Positions 8,584 through 15,712 are shown, counted from the first letter of the stretch. The stretch is DNA of 41,636 nt from an uncultured Lachnospiraceae bacterium (GCA_946534145.1 CAMNCH010000008.1:1-41636), one strand, 5' to 3'. Notes: generated by a model not told the origin, from the letters alone. Translations and numbers: made by a program.

Positions 8584-8603
8584 TAGTTAAAATTATTTAA
8601 CTA
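8584..8603. promoter_or_regulatory. Candidate operator TAGTTAAA-ATTA-TTTAACTA
   Basis: A perfect 8-bp inverted repeat with a 4-bp centre begins at the predicted transcription start of the fatty-acid operon, a classic repressor position. MarR-type FabT and FapR regulators control such operons in Firmicutes, but the repeat does not equal their textbook sites as I know them, so the regulator is left open. An imperfect copy is at 8644-8663. Confidence 0.6.
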
Positions 8604-8609
8604 TTTGAT

Positions 8610-8637
8610 ATGATATACATTTTCGCAATAATGTCAA
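8610..8637 (-). promoter_or_regulatory. Promoter of the fatty-acid operon
   Basis: On the minus strand TTGACA (8632-8637) is followed by a 16-nt spacer and TATCAT (8610-8615). The predicted start falls near 8603, at the edge of the inverted repeat 8584-8603, about 56 nt upstream of acpP. Confidence 0.75.
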
Positions 8638-8643
8638 TATTTT

Positions 8644-8663
8644 TATCTAAATTTTTTTAACTA
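8644..8663. promoter_or_regulatory. Second, imperfect operator copy upstream of the -35 box
   Basis: TATCTAAA-TTTT-TTTAACTA (plus strand) has one half identical to the 8584-8603 site and one half with two mismatches. The centres are exactly 60 bp apart, and the pair brackets the promoter. Confidence 0.45.
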
Positions 8664-8670
8664 TGGAGCA

Positions 8671-8703
8671 AAAGAAAGGACGCAACCCTCAGAAGTTGCG
8701 CCC
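8671..8703 (-). terminator. Terminator of the LytTR operon
   Basis: On the minus strand GGGCGCAAC pairs with GTTGCGTCC (9 bp, one G-U) around an 8-nt loop, followed by TTTCTTTT. It lies 8 nt beyond the stop of the six-TM gene and ends just upstream of the fatty-acid promoter. Confidence 0.8.
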
Positions 8704-8711
8704 GATTCTTA

Positions 8712-9284
8712 TTATTCACTTTTTTTGCGTGTGCCAAAGAAAATCACAGTCGCAAATACTATCTCATAAGCCGCTATCACCGCTGCCATAATGTTTCTCG
8801 GAAGGTACAGCCCCATTGCCAAAGCCGTTATGGGAAGCACTATCGAAGTCACAAGATATGCCTTTATCTTGTACAGCCACGCATAAGGCAGAAAATGTGC
8901 CCCAAATATCATTGCATATACCATAAGCATTTTGTCTGGGGTCGCTCTGTAAGCCCACATTACAATCAACAGATAAATAATCTGATTGCAGGTTGCCGTA
9001 ATGCCTATCCTCCAAAGAGGATTGCTTCTGTCAAAAATATCTATCTTAACTATTTTTCCCACTACGTATGCCAACGGAAGCAAAGGGCATGCACAACATA
9101 ACACAAGCAAATTCTCCCTAAACTGCGGAAGTCCCAGGCTCGTAACTACCGTAATAAGTCCCCAGATAATAACCGAGACCGCTATAAAGGGGAAGCCTCC
9201 CCGCTGACTGACCCGCATATCTTCTCTTAACTCATCCAGTCCGAGAGTTAATTCGTTTAATCTTTCTTCTTTTATTTTACTCAT
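8712..9284 (-). CDS. Six-TM membrane protein, possibly DUF7010 family
   Basis: This is a 190-aa integral membrane protein of unknown function. A charged N-terminal helix (about residues 1-27, KIKEERLNELTLGLDELRED) is followed by six likely membrane segments, roughly at 30-50, 58-78, 90-112, 118-138, 143-160 and 165-184. It ends with GTRKKSE. The arrangement resembles the DUF7010 family as I remember it, but I cannot confirm this. It overlaps the preceding DUF3021-like gene by 8 nt and is followed by a terminator, so it is the last gene of the LytTR operon and a probable output or partner of it. Confidence 0.7.
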   Translation of the reverse strand: MSKIKEERLNELTLGLDELREDMRVSQRGGFPFIAVSVIIWGLITVVTSLGLPQFRENLLVLCCACPLLPLAYVVGKIVKIDIFDRSNPLWRIGITATCNQIIYLLIVMWAYRATPDKMLMVYAMIFGAHFLPYAWLYKIKAYLVTSIVLPITALAMGLYLPRNIMAAVIAAYEIVFATVIFFGTRKKSE

Positions 9285-9723
9285 TTATATTTCTCCTGTT
9301 ATACTCGTTCAAAAGTCTTGTATATCTTTCCGCTTTATCCTTAAATACCGTCCTATCAAGTATCAGGCATGTAACGTAGAAAGAAACCACTATCGCTGCA
9401 AAAATTAACCATTCACCGGGAGTTCCCTTGCCCGCAAAAAGATTCATCTTGTAAAACATGAACACCTCCACGGGTATAAAGGTTACAAACAGAACCGTAA
9501 GTCTGAAAATAAAGCCTTTGGTTCTGATTAAAAAGTCCGTAAAGCAAACCGCAAAACAAACCGCTCCGTACAGACACATGAAAAATGCCTTAAACAAAAA
9601 GTCCGTCTCGATTCCCTTTCTTCCGGAAAAGAAAGCCCCAAACATAAGCATCAGCATTATCCAGCTGAAACTGAAGCATAAACCGTTTCTTATATATGTC
9701 ACAAAGTTTTTAAATCTATCCAT
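9277..9723 (-). CDS. DUF3021-like four-TM membrane protein
   Basis: This 148-aa protein has four predicted membrane segments (about residues 15-35, 45-62, 70-92 and 103-123) and a charged C-terminal tail (DKAERYTRLLNEYNRRNINE). Small four-TM DUF3021 proteins are commonly encoded beside single-domain LytTR regulators in Firmicutes, which is the reason for this call; sequence identity to the family was not tested. In streptococcal LytTR systems the paired membrane protein restrains the regulator, so a sensor or inhibitor role is a reasonable inference. The start lies 1 nt from the LytTR stop and the end overlaps the next gene. Confidence 0.7.
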   Translation of the reverse strand: MDRFKNFVTYIRNGLCFSFSWIMLMLMFGAFFSGRKGIETDFLFKAFFMCLYGAVCFAVCFTDFLIRTKGFIFRLTVLFVTFIPVEVFMFYKMNLFAGKGTPGEWLIFAAIVVSFYVTCLILDRTVFKDKAERYTRLLNEYNRRNINE

Positions 9724-9724
9724 A

Positions 9725-10168
9725 TCAGTCCTCCGCGCCTATTATTCTTTTGAGTTCGGATACATATCTTCTGGAGATTACCACCGCTTCACCGTTATCG
9801 AGGGTTGCAATAATGTTTCTTGAAATCTCCGGCTTAAGTCTTACGATTTTACCGATATTCACCACAACGGATTTTGAACATCTGAAGAAGTTTTTTTCGC
9901 TCAGTCTTTTCTCTATTTCGTAAAGTCTCAGTTCTGCGGTCAGCACTCTTTCTTTTGTATAAATAAAGGTTTTGCTGTCCACGGACTCAAAATAAAGAAT
10001 GTCCTTTAAATCCACATAAAACGCTTCTTTTTCATACTCGCCCTTTATACGCACCGCATAATTCTCAATATGGGCTTTAAGCCTGTTTACCTCTGCAGTA
10101 ATTTCCCTGCAATGAATCTCGGCAAAGATTTCTTTTGTATCCGCATTCTCAATAATGTTAACCCGCAT
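9725..10168 (-). CDS. LytTR-domain transcriptional regulator without receiver domain
   Basis: This is a 147-aa DNA-binding protein. The first about 40 residues are a short non-receiver region. Residues about 45-145 form a LytTR domain: DLKDILYFESVDSKTFIYT, the RLYEIEKRLSEKNFFRCSKSVVVNIGKIVRL segment and the VVISRRYVSELKRII end are typical. Because no phospho-acceptor domain exists, activity must be set another way, probably by the DUF3021-like protein encoded 1 nt downstream. Upstream are a TTGTAA/TACAAT promoter and three GTACC-like boxes at a 10-bp period, so autoregulation is likely. Confidence 0.88.
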   Translation of the reverse strand: MRVNIIENADTKEIFAEIHCREITAEVNRLKAHIENYAVRIKGEYEKEAFYVDLKDILYFESVDSKTFIYTKERVLTAELRLYEIEKRLSEKNFFRCSKSVVVNIGKIVRLKPEISRNIIATLDNGEAVVISRRYVSELKRIIGAED

Positions 10169-10183
10169 TTTCGTTCCTCATCT

Positions 10184-10197
10184 TTAAACATGTTTAA
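10184..10197. promoter_or_regulatory. 14-bp palindrome TTAAACATGTTTAA in the LytTR leader
   Basis: A perfect 14-bp palindrome lies between the -10 box (10209-10214) and the LytTR start codon. It could be a second operator; a chance AT-rich palindrome cannot be excluded. Confidence 0.35.
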
Positions 10198-10208
10198 GTG
10201 ATAATTTG

Positions 10209-10236
10209 ATTGTACATTAAAACCGCGCTTTTACAA
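10209..10236 (-). promoter_or_regulatory. Promoter of the LytTR operon
   Basis: On the minus strand TTGTAA (10231-10236), a 16-nt spacer and TACAAT (10209-10214) precede the LytTR gene by about 40 nt. Confidence 0.6.
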
Positions 10237-10243
10237 GGCTTCC

Positions 10244-10269
10244 GGCACTATGCGGTACAAAATGGTACT
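10244..10269 (-). promoter_or_regulatory. Three hexamer boxes at 10-bp period upstream of the LytTR promoter
   Basis: On the minus strand AGTACC, TGTACC and AGTGCC start exactly 10 bp apart, ending 7 bp before the -35 box. Direct repeats on one helix face upstream of -35 are how LytTR activators usually bind, though the family norm is two 9-bp repeats about 21-22 bp apart, so the fit is partial. Confidence 0.45.
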
Positions 10270-10280
10270 GTAAGATGCCC

Positions 10281-10312
10281 AAAATTAAAAAGAGGCAGCT
10301 CACACTGCCTCT
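10281..10312 (-). terminator. Terminator of the Na/Pi transporter gene
   Basis: On the minus strand GAGGCAG-TGTGAG-CTGCCTC is followed by TTTTTAATTTT. It starts 14 nt beyond the transporter stop codon. Confidence 0.85.
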
Positions 10313-10325
10313 TTCATAAACTATA

Positions 10326-12005
10326 TTACCATTCGTAAATCATCTTGCCCACATTTATAAAGTGGTCCGCAATTCTCTCGGAGTTGGATGCAAGGGACAT
10401 GTACTGGGAGCCCACTATTGCGGTGCAAATGCCCTGATTGAGTCGGATGATGTGATTCTCATCCATTTTCGCGGTGATTTTATCGATTTCGTCCTCAATC
10501 TTGTCGGCTTCTTCGAAGGCCGCCTTGTCTTCCATGGTATACGCTTTAATAATCTCCGCAAAGAGCTTCTCTATGTGCTCACGCAGGTACGCTATCTCTA
10601 AAACAGCCGATTCTGAAAATCCCTGATTTTCTTTCTTGAGGGTGTCGGCGTATTCCATAATGTTTTCCGCGTAGTCACCCACTCTTTCCAGGTCGCTTAT
10701 GGTGTGGAAAGTGGTGGCAACGTATTTGTGGTCCTTCTCGCTAAGAGGGAGCTTCGAGAGTTCCACCACGAATTTAACCAGTTCTTTGTTGATGTAATCT
10801 ATCTCCGCCTCGTTTTCTTTGAACTGCTCCTGCTTGGAAAAATCAAGGCTGCAGATGGTCTCCAAAGAACATACGTAATTTCGCATGGCTATGTCGGCCA
10901 TATTGATGATTTCTTTTTTAAGCTGTGCAACCGCAATGGGAGGAGTTTTTAACATGTTGCGGTCCACATAGTATAGTCTTCTTTTGTCTTCCTCCGGATT
11001 CTCTTCTTCTTTGTCCGGAATGATTTTGGTGACGATTCCTACCAAAGCATTGGTAAGTGGCAGGAACAGAATCACCGTCAATACGTTAAATACTGTATGG
11101 AACATAGCCAACTGGACCTGAGGAACCTTGGGGAACAACCTCTCAAAAATCGTGCCGAAAGAAGTGTTGCCGCCTGTAACAATGGTCAAAAGAAGACCCA
11201 AAATCATGAACATGATAACGCCGCCCACGTTAAACAGAAGGTGGATGAGGGCCGTTCTTTTGGCATTCTTGCCGCTTCCGAGGCCGGCTATCATGGCAAC
11301 CACACAGGAACCGATATTGGAACCCATTGTAAGATAAATGCCCTGGTCAAGGGTAATAAGCCCGGTAACTACCATGGTAATCGCGATGGAAGTCATAACC
11401 GATGAACTCTGAATAATAGCTGTAAAAATCGTGCCCACCAGAACCAGCAAAACGGCATTATTAATTCCTGCCAAAAAGTCTTTTACAACCTGCAGCTCCG
11501 AAAAGGTCCCCATGGCAGAACTCATCATGGACAAGCCCACAAAAAGCATACCAAAACCCGAAAAGATGCCGCCGAAACGCTTTAGCTGATCCTTCTTGGA
11601 AAAGAGCGTAATCATGGCGCCGACGCCTGCAAAAGCAGAAAAGATAACTGTTGTGGACAGCATGTTGCTGCCGGTCATTCCGAGAGCAACAATCTGGCCG
11701 GTGATTGTGGTACCGATATTGGCACCGTATATAACCGTTGCCGCCTGCACAAGCGACATGATGCCCGCATTAACGAAACCGATAATCATGACGGTTGTGG
11801 CACCCGAGCTCTGAATTGCGGCGGTTGTCACCGCACCGATTCCCACACCTATCAGTTTATTACCCGATACCTTTTTAAACAAAGACCGAAGTCTGCCTGA
11901 ACTGACTGCCTCAAGGTTAGAACTCATCATGGAACAGGCCACCAGAAATATACCGATTCCCGCCATCATAGACAGCACAGCCGAAATAACTGCTACCGAA
12001 CTCAC
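10326..12005 (-). CDS. Na+/Pi cotransporter family protein with C-terminal PhoU domain
   Basis: This 559-aa membrane protein belongs to the NptA/PNaS group. It contains two inverted repeats with the signature QSSG at 65-68 (AAIQSSGATT) and QSSS at 199-202 (AIIQSSSVMT), about eight membrane spans up to residue about 325, and a helical PhoU-like tail from about 350 to 555. The start is GTG at 12005 with AGGAGG 11 nt upstream. Such proteins move phosphate with Na+; direction and substrate of the bacterial PhoU-fused subgroup are less settled. The gene stands alone between terminators and is preceded by a leader matching a Mn2+ riboswitch, which suggests manganese control. Confidence 0.92.
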   Translation of the reverse strand: MSSVAVISAVLSMMAGIGIFLVACSMMSSNLEAVSSGRLRSLFKKVSGNKLIGVGIGAVTTAAIQSSGATTVMIIGFVNAGIMSLVQAATVIYGANIGTTITGQIVALGMTGSNMLSTTVIFSAFAGVGAMITLFSKKDQLKRFGGIFSGFGMLFVGLSMMSSAMGTFSELQVVKDFLAGINNAVLLVLVGTIFTAIIQSSSVMTSIAITMVVTGLITLDQGIYLTMGSNIGSCVVAMIAGLGSGKNAKRTALIHLLFNVGGVIMFMILGLLLTIVTGGNTSFGTIFERLFPKVPQVQLAMFHTVFNVLTVILFLPLTNALVGIVTKIIPDKEEENPEEDKRRLYYVDRNMLKTPPIAVAQLKKEIINMADIAMRNYVCSLETICSLDFSKQEQFKENEAEIDYINKELVKFVVELSKLPLSEKDHKYVATTFHTISDLERVGDYAENIMEYADTLKKENQGFSESAVLEIAYLREHIEKLFAEIIKAYTMEDKAAFEEADKIEDEIDKITAKMDENHIIRLNQGICTAIVGSQYMSLASNSERIADHFINVGKMIYEW

Positions 12006-12053
12006 TTTTTCTTTTTCCTCCTATTATCGCTTGTACAGGGTCAATATATGCAC

Positions 12054-12090
12054 AAAAAAAGACTCCGCCACAAATAAATGTGGCAAAGTC
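12054..12090 (-). terminator. Leader terminator controlled by the upstream aptamer
   Basis: On the minus strand GACUUUGCCACA pairs over 12 bp (two G-U) with UGUGGCGGAGUC around UUUAUU, followed by seven U. It lies in the 5' leader, about 50 nt before the Na/Pi gene. Its first arm contains CUUUG, which is also needed to close the aptamer, so the two folds exclude each other. Confidence 0.9.
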
Positions 12091-12184
12091 TCGCTTCTTA
12101 AAACACGTTCCGGGGAAATTATCTCCCGTACTGACGAAAGCATGTCACATGCCACCTCATTGAGCATGCAAGCTACTCCCTTTG
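12084..12184 (-). ncRNA. yybP-ykoY (Mn2+) riboswitch aptamer
   Basis: The minus-strand leader has the conserved blocks of this class in order: CAAAGGGAGUAGC (12184-12172; consensus AAAGGGGAGUAG), a P2 hairpin, the L3 motif UCGUCAGUACG (12137-12127), a small hairpin GGGAGA/UUUCCC, CCGG (12113-12110), and GCGAGACUUUG (12094-12084) which closes P1 by pairing CUUUG with the first CAAAG. Known members bind Mn2+ through the two loops and switch expression on. Here aptamer closure would take CUUUG away from the terminator arm, giving the same ON logic. One G is missing from the usual GGGG. Confidence 0.85.
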
Positions 12185-12192
12185 ACATTTCA

Positions 12193-12221
12193 ATAGTAAC
12201 AAGGATAAAAAAAACTGTCAA
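12193..12221 (-). promoter_or_regulatory. Promoter of the riboswitch-Na/Pi transporter unit
   Basis: On the minus strand TTGACA (12216-12221), a 17-nt spacer and TACTAT (12193-12198). Transcription would start close to 12186, right at the 5' edge of the aptamer. Confidence 0.8.
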
Positions 12222-12226
12222 TGCAT

Positions 12227-12257
12227 AAAAAAAAGCGAGGCATAAAATTCGCCTCGC
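12227..12257 (-). terminator. Terminator of the patatin-like gene
   Basis: On the minus strand GCGAGGC-GAATTTTAT-GCCTCGC is followed by eight T. It starts 7 nt after the lipase stop codon and separates it from the next promoter. Confidence 0.9.
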
Positions 12258-12264
12258 CTGCCTG

Positions 12265-13119
12265 TTATTTATTCAAATATTCCATCAATGCCTCATATCT
12301 TGACTCGGCTTCTTTGTATCCTTCTTCGTAAAGGGCATTGAGCTTGTCTTTGTTCTTCTCGAGGCGGTCGATTGCAAAGTCTTCCTGGGGCTGCAAAAGA
12401 AAGATTTTGCCCTCTGCGGCTTCTTTTTCCAGATACTCCATAGTTTCGTTGTAAGCGTCACACCTGTTCTTCATAAGTTCATAGACCTTGGGATAATTCA
12501 AGTAACGAACCTTAATGGCAGCCAGGGACTTCTTGCCTTCGGGCTTACGTCTGTATCCTACGGGTTTTGTGAGGATAACCACATTTTTTGCGTTGCCGTC
12601 GGACTCGCTTCTTTTTATGGGAATTGAGTCAGCGATACCGCCGTCCAGGTAGAGATTGTCGCCGATACGTACATTTCTGGACACTAAGGGCAGGGAGCTT
12701 GAGGCGCGGATATAGTCCATGCCTTCATGCATATCCTTAATCTTGATATATTCAGCCTCGCCGGTTTCGATGTTGGTGACAACCGCATAGGCATTGCCCT
12801 CAAACTTGTTGTAGGTTTCGTAGTCAAAAGGATTCAGGTAATCCGGCACGAGATGATAGCTCATGCCCACATTGAAAATGTCTCCTGTGGTAAGCAGGCT
12901 GTGAAGACCCATGTAGCCCTTTTCACCCACGTAGTCTACGAAAGTTTCTTTTGCACGACCGCGCTGTTTGGAGATGTAACTGCACATGGTGCAGGCTCCC
13001 GCCGACACTCCGTAAACATTTTTAAATTCAAGATTCTTGTCAAGAAAGAAATCCAAAACGCCTGCGGTATAAACGCCCTTCATACCGCCGCCTTCAAGAA
13101 CCAATCCTGCATCAATCAT
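12265..13119 (-). CDS. Patatin-like phospholipase family protein
   Basis: This 284-aa cytoplasmic serine lipase/esterase of the patatin (RssA/YjjU-like) type has no signal peptide. The oxyanion loop is EGGGMKGVYTAG (residues 9-20), the nucleophile is Ser39 in GVSAG, and the partner is Asp159 in LDGGIADS. The C-terminal third is helical and charged. The physiological substrate is unknown; members hydrolyse acyl esters of lipids. The start overlaps the aminotransferase stop as ATGA, so both are co-translated. No functional link between the two products is obvious. Confidence 0.92.
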   Translation of the reverse strand: MIDAGLVLEGGGMKGVYTAGVLDFFLDKNLEFKNVYGVSAGACTMCSYISKQRGRAKETFVDYVGEKGYMGLHSLLTTGDIFNVGMSYHLVPDYLNPFDYETYNKFEGNAYAVVTNIETGEAEYIKIKDMHEGMDYIRASSSLPLVSRNVRIGDNLYLDGGIADSIPIKRSESDGNAKNVVILTKPVGYRRKPEGKKSLAAIKVRYLNYPKVYELMKNRCDAYNETMEYLEKEAAEGKIFLLQPQEDFAIDRLEKNKDKLNALYEEGYKEAESRYEALMEYLNK

Positions 13120-14306
13120 TTTTTGTACTCGCTTTCCACAAATCTCTTAAGCGCCGCTATGGAACGCTCAACCTTTTCCGTATCTATACAATAAGCCATT
13201 CTGAAATATCCGGGGCAGGCAAAAGAATCTGCCGGCACCAGCACAAGGTCGTATTTAAGGGCCTTGTTGCAGAATGCCACAGCATCATCCTCCAAAGCCT
13301 TGGGGAAGATATAGAAGGTTCCGCCTGGCTTAACCACCTCGAATCCGAGAGCGGTGAGTTCTTTGTACAGAATGTTCATATTGGTCTCGTAAACCGACAA
13401 ATCCGAAGTCATGTCAATAACCTTGGCACAAGCCTGCTGAATAATGGAAGCAGGACAGTTGTGTCCGGTTCCTCTGGAAATCTGTCCGCACATATTCACG
13501 ATGGTCTCGGAATCGGGGTCTGCGGGACAAGCCGCCACGTAACCGATTCTTTCGCCGGGAAGCGACAATGACTTGGAGAAAGAATAACATGACAAAGTAT
13601 AATCATAATATTTGGACGGATAAGGACACTCAACGCCCGCAAAAAGAATCTCTCTGTAAGGCTCGTCGGACACAAGATAAATGTTGTAGCCGAATTCCTG
13701 AGATTTTGCACGCAAGATATCTGCAAGGTGCTTAACAGTATCCTCGGAATAAACGATACCCGTAGGGTTGTTGGGGGAGTTGATGAGAACTGCCTTAACC
13801 TTGTTTGTGAGCATTTCTTCAAACTTTTCAAAATTAATCTGAAAAGCCTCGGTATCCGCGGGAACCACTTTAATCTCCGCACCCGTACCGGTCACATAAG
13901 GAATGTACTCGGGAAAGAAAGGTGCAAAAACAATAACCTCATCCCCGGGCTTGGTCACCGCTCTCAGTGCATGCGCGATGGCTCCTGCCGCGCCGGAAGT
14001 GGGGAATATATGCGAAGGCTTGTAGTTCATGCCGAATCGTCTGTTAAGAGACTCCGCAACAGCTTTCTTGAATTCGGGATTGCCGAGGCTGGGGCTGTAG
14101 CCGTGAAGGGCCATGGGGCTTTCTTTTTCCAGCATCTCTATCATGGCTTTGGTAAACTCTTCGGGCACAGGCACCGACGGATTGCCGAGACTGTAGTCAA
14201 ATACGTTCTCGTAGCCTATTTCCTTGCCTCTTGCGGTGGCAAATTCCGAAAGGGTTCTTATTACGGATTTTTTGCCTAACATTTCTTTGTAAGTTTCGTT
14301 GATCAT
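13116..14306 (-). CDS. Pyridoxal-phosphate-dependent aminotransferase, class I/II
   Basis: This 396-aa fold-type I aminotransferase shows the PLP-binding residues in order: SPNNPTG (Asn about 180), SDEPY (Asp214 region) and the Schiff-base Lys245 in CYSFSKSLSLPGERIGY. The C-terminal FRMAYCI carries the carboxylate-binding Arg. The N-terminal DYSLGNPSVPVPEE is the usual substrate loop. It resembles aspartate-type aminotransferases of Clostridia, but substrate specificity cannot be read from sequence. The ribosome site is GGGGAGGAATACA before the ATG. It heads a two-gene operon with the patatin-like gene. Confidence 0.93.
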   Translation of the reverse strand: MINETYKEMLGKKSVIRTLSEFATARGKEIGYENVFDYSLGNPSVPVPEEFTKAMIEMLEKESPMALHGYSPSLGNPEFKKAVAESLNRRFGMNYKPSHIFPTSGAAGAIAHALRAVTKPGDEVIVFAPFFPEYIPYVTGTGAEIKVVPADTEAFQINFEKFEEMLTNKVKAVLINSPNNPTGIVYSEDTVKHLADILRAKSQEFGYNIYLVSDEPYREILFAGVECPYPSKYYDYTLSCYSFSKSLSLPGERIGYVAACPADPDSETIVNMCGQISRGTGHNCPASIIQQACAKVIDMTSDLSVYETNMNILYKELTALGFEVVKPGGTFYIFPKALEDDAVAFCNKALKYDLVLVPADSFACPGYFRMAYCIDTEKVERSIAALKRFVESEYKK

Positions 14307-14350
14307 TGTATTCCTCCCCGCGCCCCTTTGTGCGCTTAGTTATTATGAAA

Positions 14351-14380
14351 CGTCGGAGCACAGGGCTCTGCACTCCGACG
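14351..14380 (-). terminator. Hairpin after the response-regulator gene
   Basis: CGTCGGAG and CTCCGACG (8 bp) are separated by 14 nt and lie just after the stop codon of the response regulator. The downstream T-tract is weak (TTTCATAATAA), so termination may be partial with readthrough into the aminotransferase operon. Confidence 0.65.
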
Positions 14381-14382
14381 AT

Positions 14383-14766
14383 TTAGGCTTTATTAGCGGC
14401 AGGATTAATAACCTCAGCCACTCTTTGTAAAAGCTCCGATCTGGAAATGGGCTTAATAAGGTAGCCCTGCGGATTAAGTGAAAGGCACTCAATGATTTTT
14501 TCTTTGTCCGTAACCGAGGTCAAAAAAAGTACGGGTACGTTCCTGGATTCCTCTCTCTTACGGATAATCTCAAGTACATGGGGGCCGTCAAACAGCGGCA
14601 TCATGTAGTCGAGAAGAATCAAATCCGGTGTGTGCTTAATAACCGCCTCCAGTGCCAGCTTGCCCGAATCCACCATGGTAACTTCGTACTCATCGCGCAG
14701 AAACAGGTGAAGCATCTTAAGCATGTTTTTATCGTCATCAACAATCAGAATATGTTTTTTTGTCAC
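14383..14766 (-). CDS. Single-domain response regulator (CheY-like receiver)
   Basis: This 127-aa protein consists only of a receiver domain. The acidic pocket is Asp10-Asp12 (VDDDKN), the phospho-acceptor is Asp53 in LILLDYMMP, followed by FLTS and the switch Lys in GYLIKP. There is no output domain, and no histidine kinase is encoded nearby, so the partner must be elsewhere. It may act in a phosphorelay or by protein contact. The start is GTG at 14766, with GGGGA 7 nt upstream. A CGCGA-N7-TCGCG inverted repeat lies in its leader (14782-14798). Confidence 0.92.
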   Translation of the reverse strand: MTKKHILIVDDDKNMLKMLHLFLRDEYEVTMVDSGKLALEAVIKHTPDLILLDYMMPLFDGPHVLEIIRKREESRNVPVLFLTSVTDKEKIIECLSLNPQGYLIKPISRSELLQRVAEVINPAANKA

Positions 14767-14781
14767 AAATTTGTCCCCTTT

Positions 14782-14798
14782 CGCGAATAATCATCGCG
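14782..14798. repeat. Inverted repeat CGCGA-N7-TCGCG in the response-regulator leader
   Basis: Five-base GC arms in an otherwise very AT-rich 130-bp leader, just upstream of the ribosome site. It could be a small hairpin in the mRNA or an operator. Beyond it the leader (14799-14896) shows only AT-rich promoter-like sequence. Confidence 0.3.
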
Positions 14799-14896
14799 GC
14801 CAAATTTCTGATAAATCAATTATTATATATATTGAACAATATTACAATAAATCTTTTATTAATAATAACATATCACTTATCTTTGATGCAAACCTC

Positions 14897-15712
14897 TCAG
14901 TCTTTCCAAAGCCCGTATCTAATGCCTCCCACCGTGATTTCATCGACTTTGGCAAAAGAAAGCTTCGTCAAAAGCTTCTGTGATGAAATGTTGCCGGGCA
15001 TTACAAGTGCAAATCTTTTTTTCTCTCCGAAGCCGTCCATGCGCTTAAGTATAGCCTTCATGGCTTCGAAGGCGTAACCCTTTCTTTGGTAAGCCGTACC
15101 TATTACAAAGCCCACCTCCACTTCGTCAAATCCGTCGCGAATGGTGGTGCCCACTCGCCCGATTATGGCTCCGTCCTTTTTCCTGATTACCGTGTATATA
15201 CCGAAAATCGAGACTTTGTAGACCTTTTCACGGTACTGGCGGACGTATTCTTTTTCCTCCTCCGGATTGTCGTAGAGACCTTCCGTGAACTCGGTGATGC
15301 GCGGGTCTTTGTACATTTCGTAAAAAGAATCCACGTCGGCCTCAACAGTCTCTCTCAGAATCAATCGTTTGGTCTTAAGAATCGTCATGGGCAGGTCGTT
15401 AAAGCGATGCCAGACTTCGTCGAAATACTTAAACTCCGCCTTAAATACATCGCTACACAGGTACTCCGCTCCCGCAAAATCCGTATCGGATGCGCCTTCT
15501 TCCACAACCGCCAGAGCCTTACCCCCGGCCTTTGAGATGCGTGAGTAGGAAATCTCCGAATCCGTCACGTATAAATTGCCGGTGTCGTAATTCATCGCAG
15601 CATCTTCTTTGCAGTATGAAACTTTCACGCCCCTTAAGAGCATCCTCAGTGCAAAAGAAAGCCTCGTCGCAGGCGACGGTTTATGTTTAATATAAAAAAT
15701 AATACTCTTCAT
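14897..15712 (-). CDS. GNAT N-acetyltransferase (RimJ/RimL-like) with extra N-terminal domain
   Basis: This is a 271-aa protein. The C-terminal half, from about residue 110 (TILKTKRLILRETVEADVD), is a GNAT domain of the RimL/RimJ type with the acetyl-CoA loop EVGFVIGTAYQRKGYAFEAM. The first about 105 residues are not part of GNAT. They read like a small alpha/beta domain (NLYVTDSEISYSRISKAGG, AVVEEG, FAGAEYLCSD), reminiscent of the cap-less end of HAD-type proteins, function unknown. The ribosome site is AAGGGG 7 nt before the ATG. The acetylated substrate is unknown. It is divergent from the cyclophilin gene across 68 bp. Confidence 0.85.
   Translation of the reverse strand: MKSIIFYIKHKPSPATRLSFALRMLLRGVKVSYCKEDAAMNYDTGNLYVTDSEISYSRISKAGGKALAVVEEGASDTDFAGAEYLCSDVFKAEFKYFDEVWHRFNDLPMTILKTKRLILRETVEADVDSFYEMYKDPRITEFTEGLYDNPEEEKEYVRQYREKVYKVSIFGIYTVIRKKDGAIIGRVGTTIRDGFDEVEVGFVIGTAYQRKGYAFEAMKAILKRMDGFGEKKRFALVMPGNISSQKLLTKLSFAKVDEITVGGIRYGLWKD

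Noticed and set aside
12024..12221. A 65-codon open frame upstream of the Na/Pi gene
   Set aside because: It lies over the riboswitch promoter, aptamer and terminator, has no ribosome site, and its sequence is explained by RNA structure.
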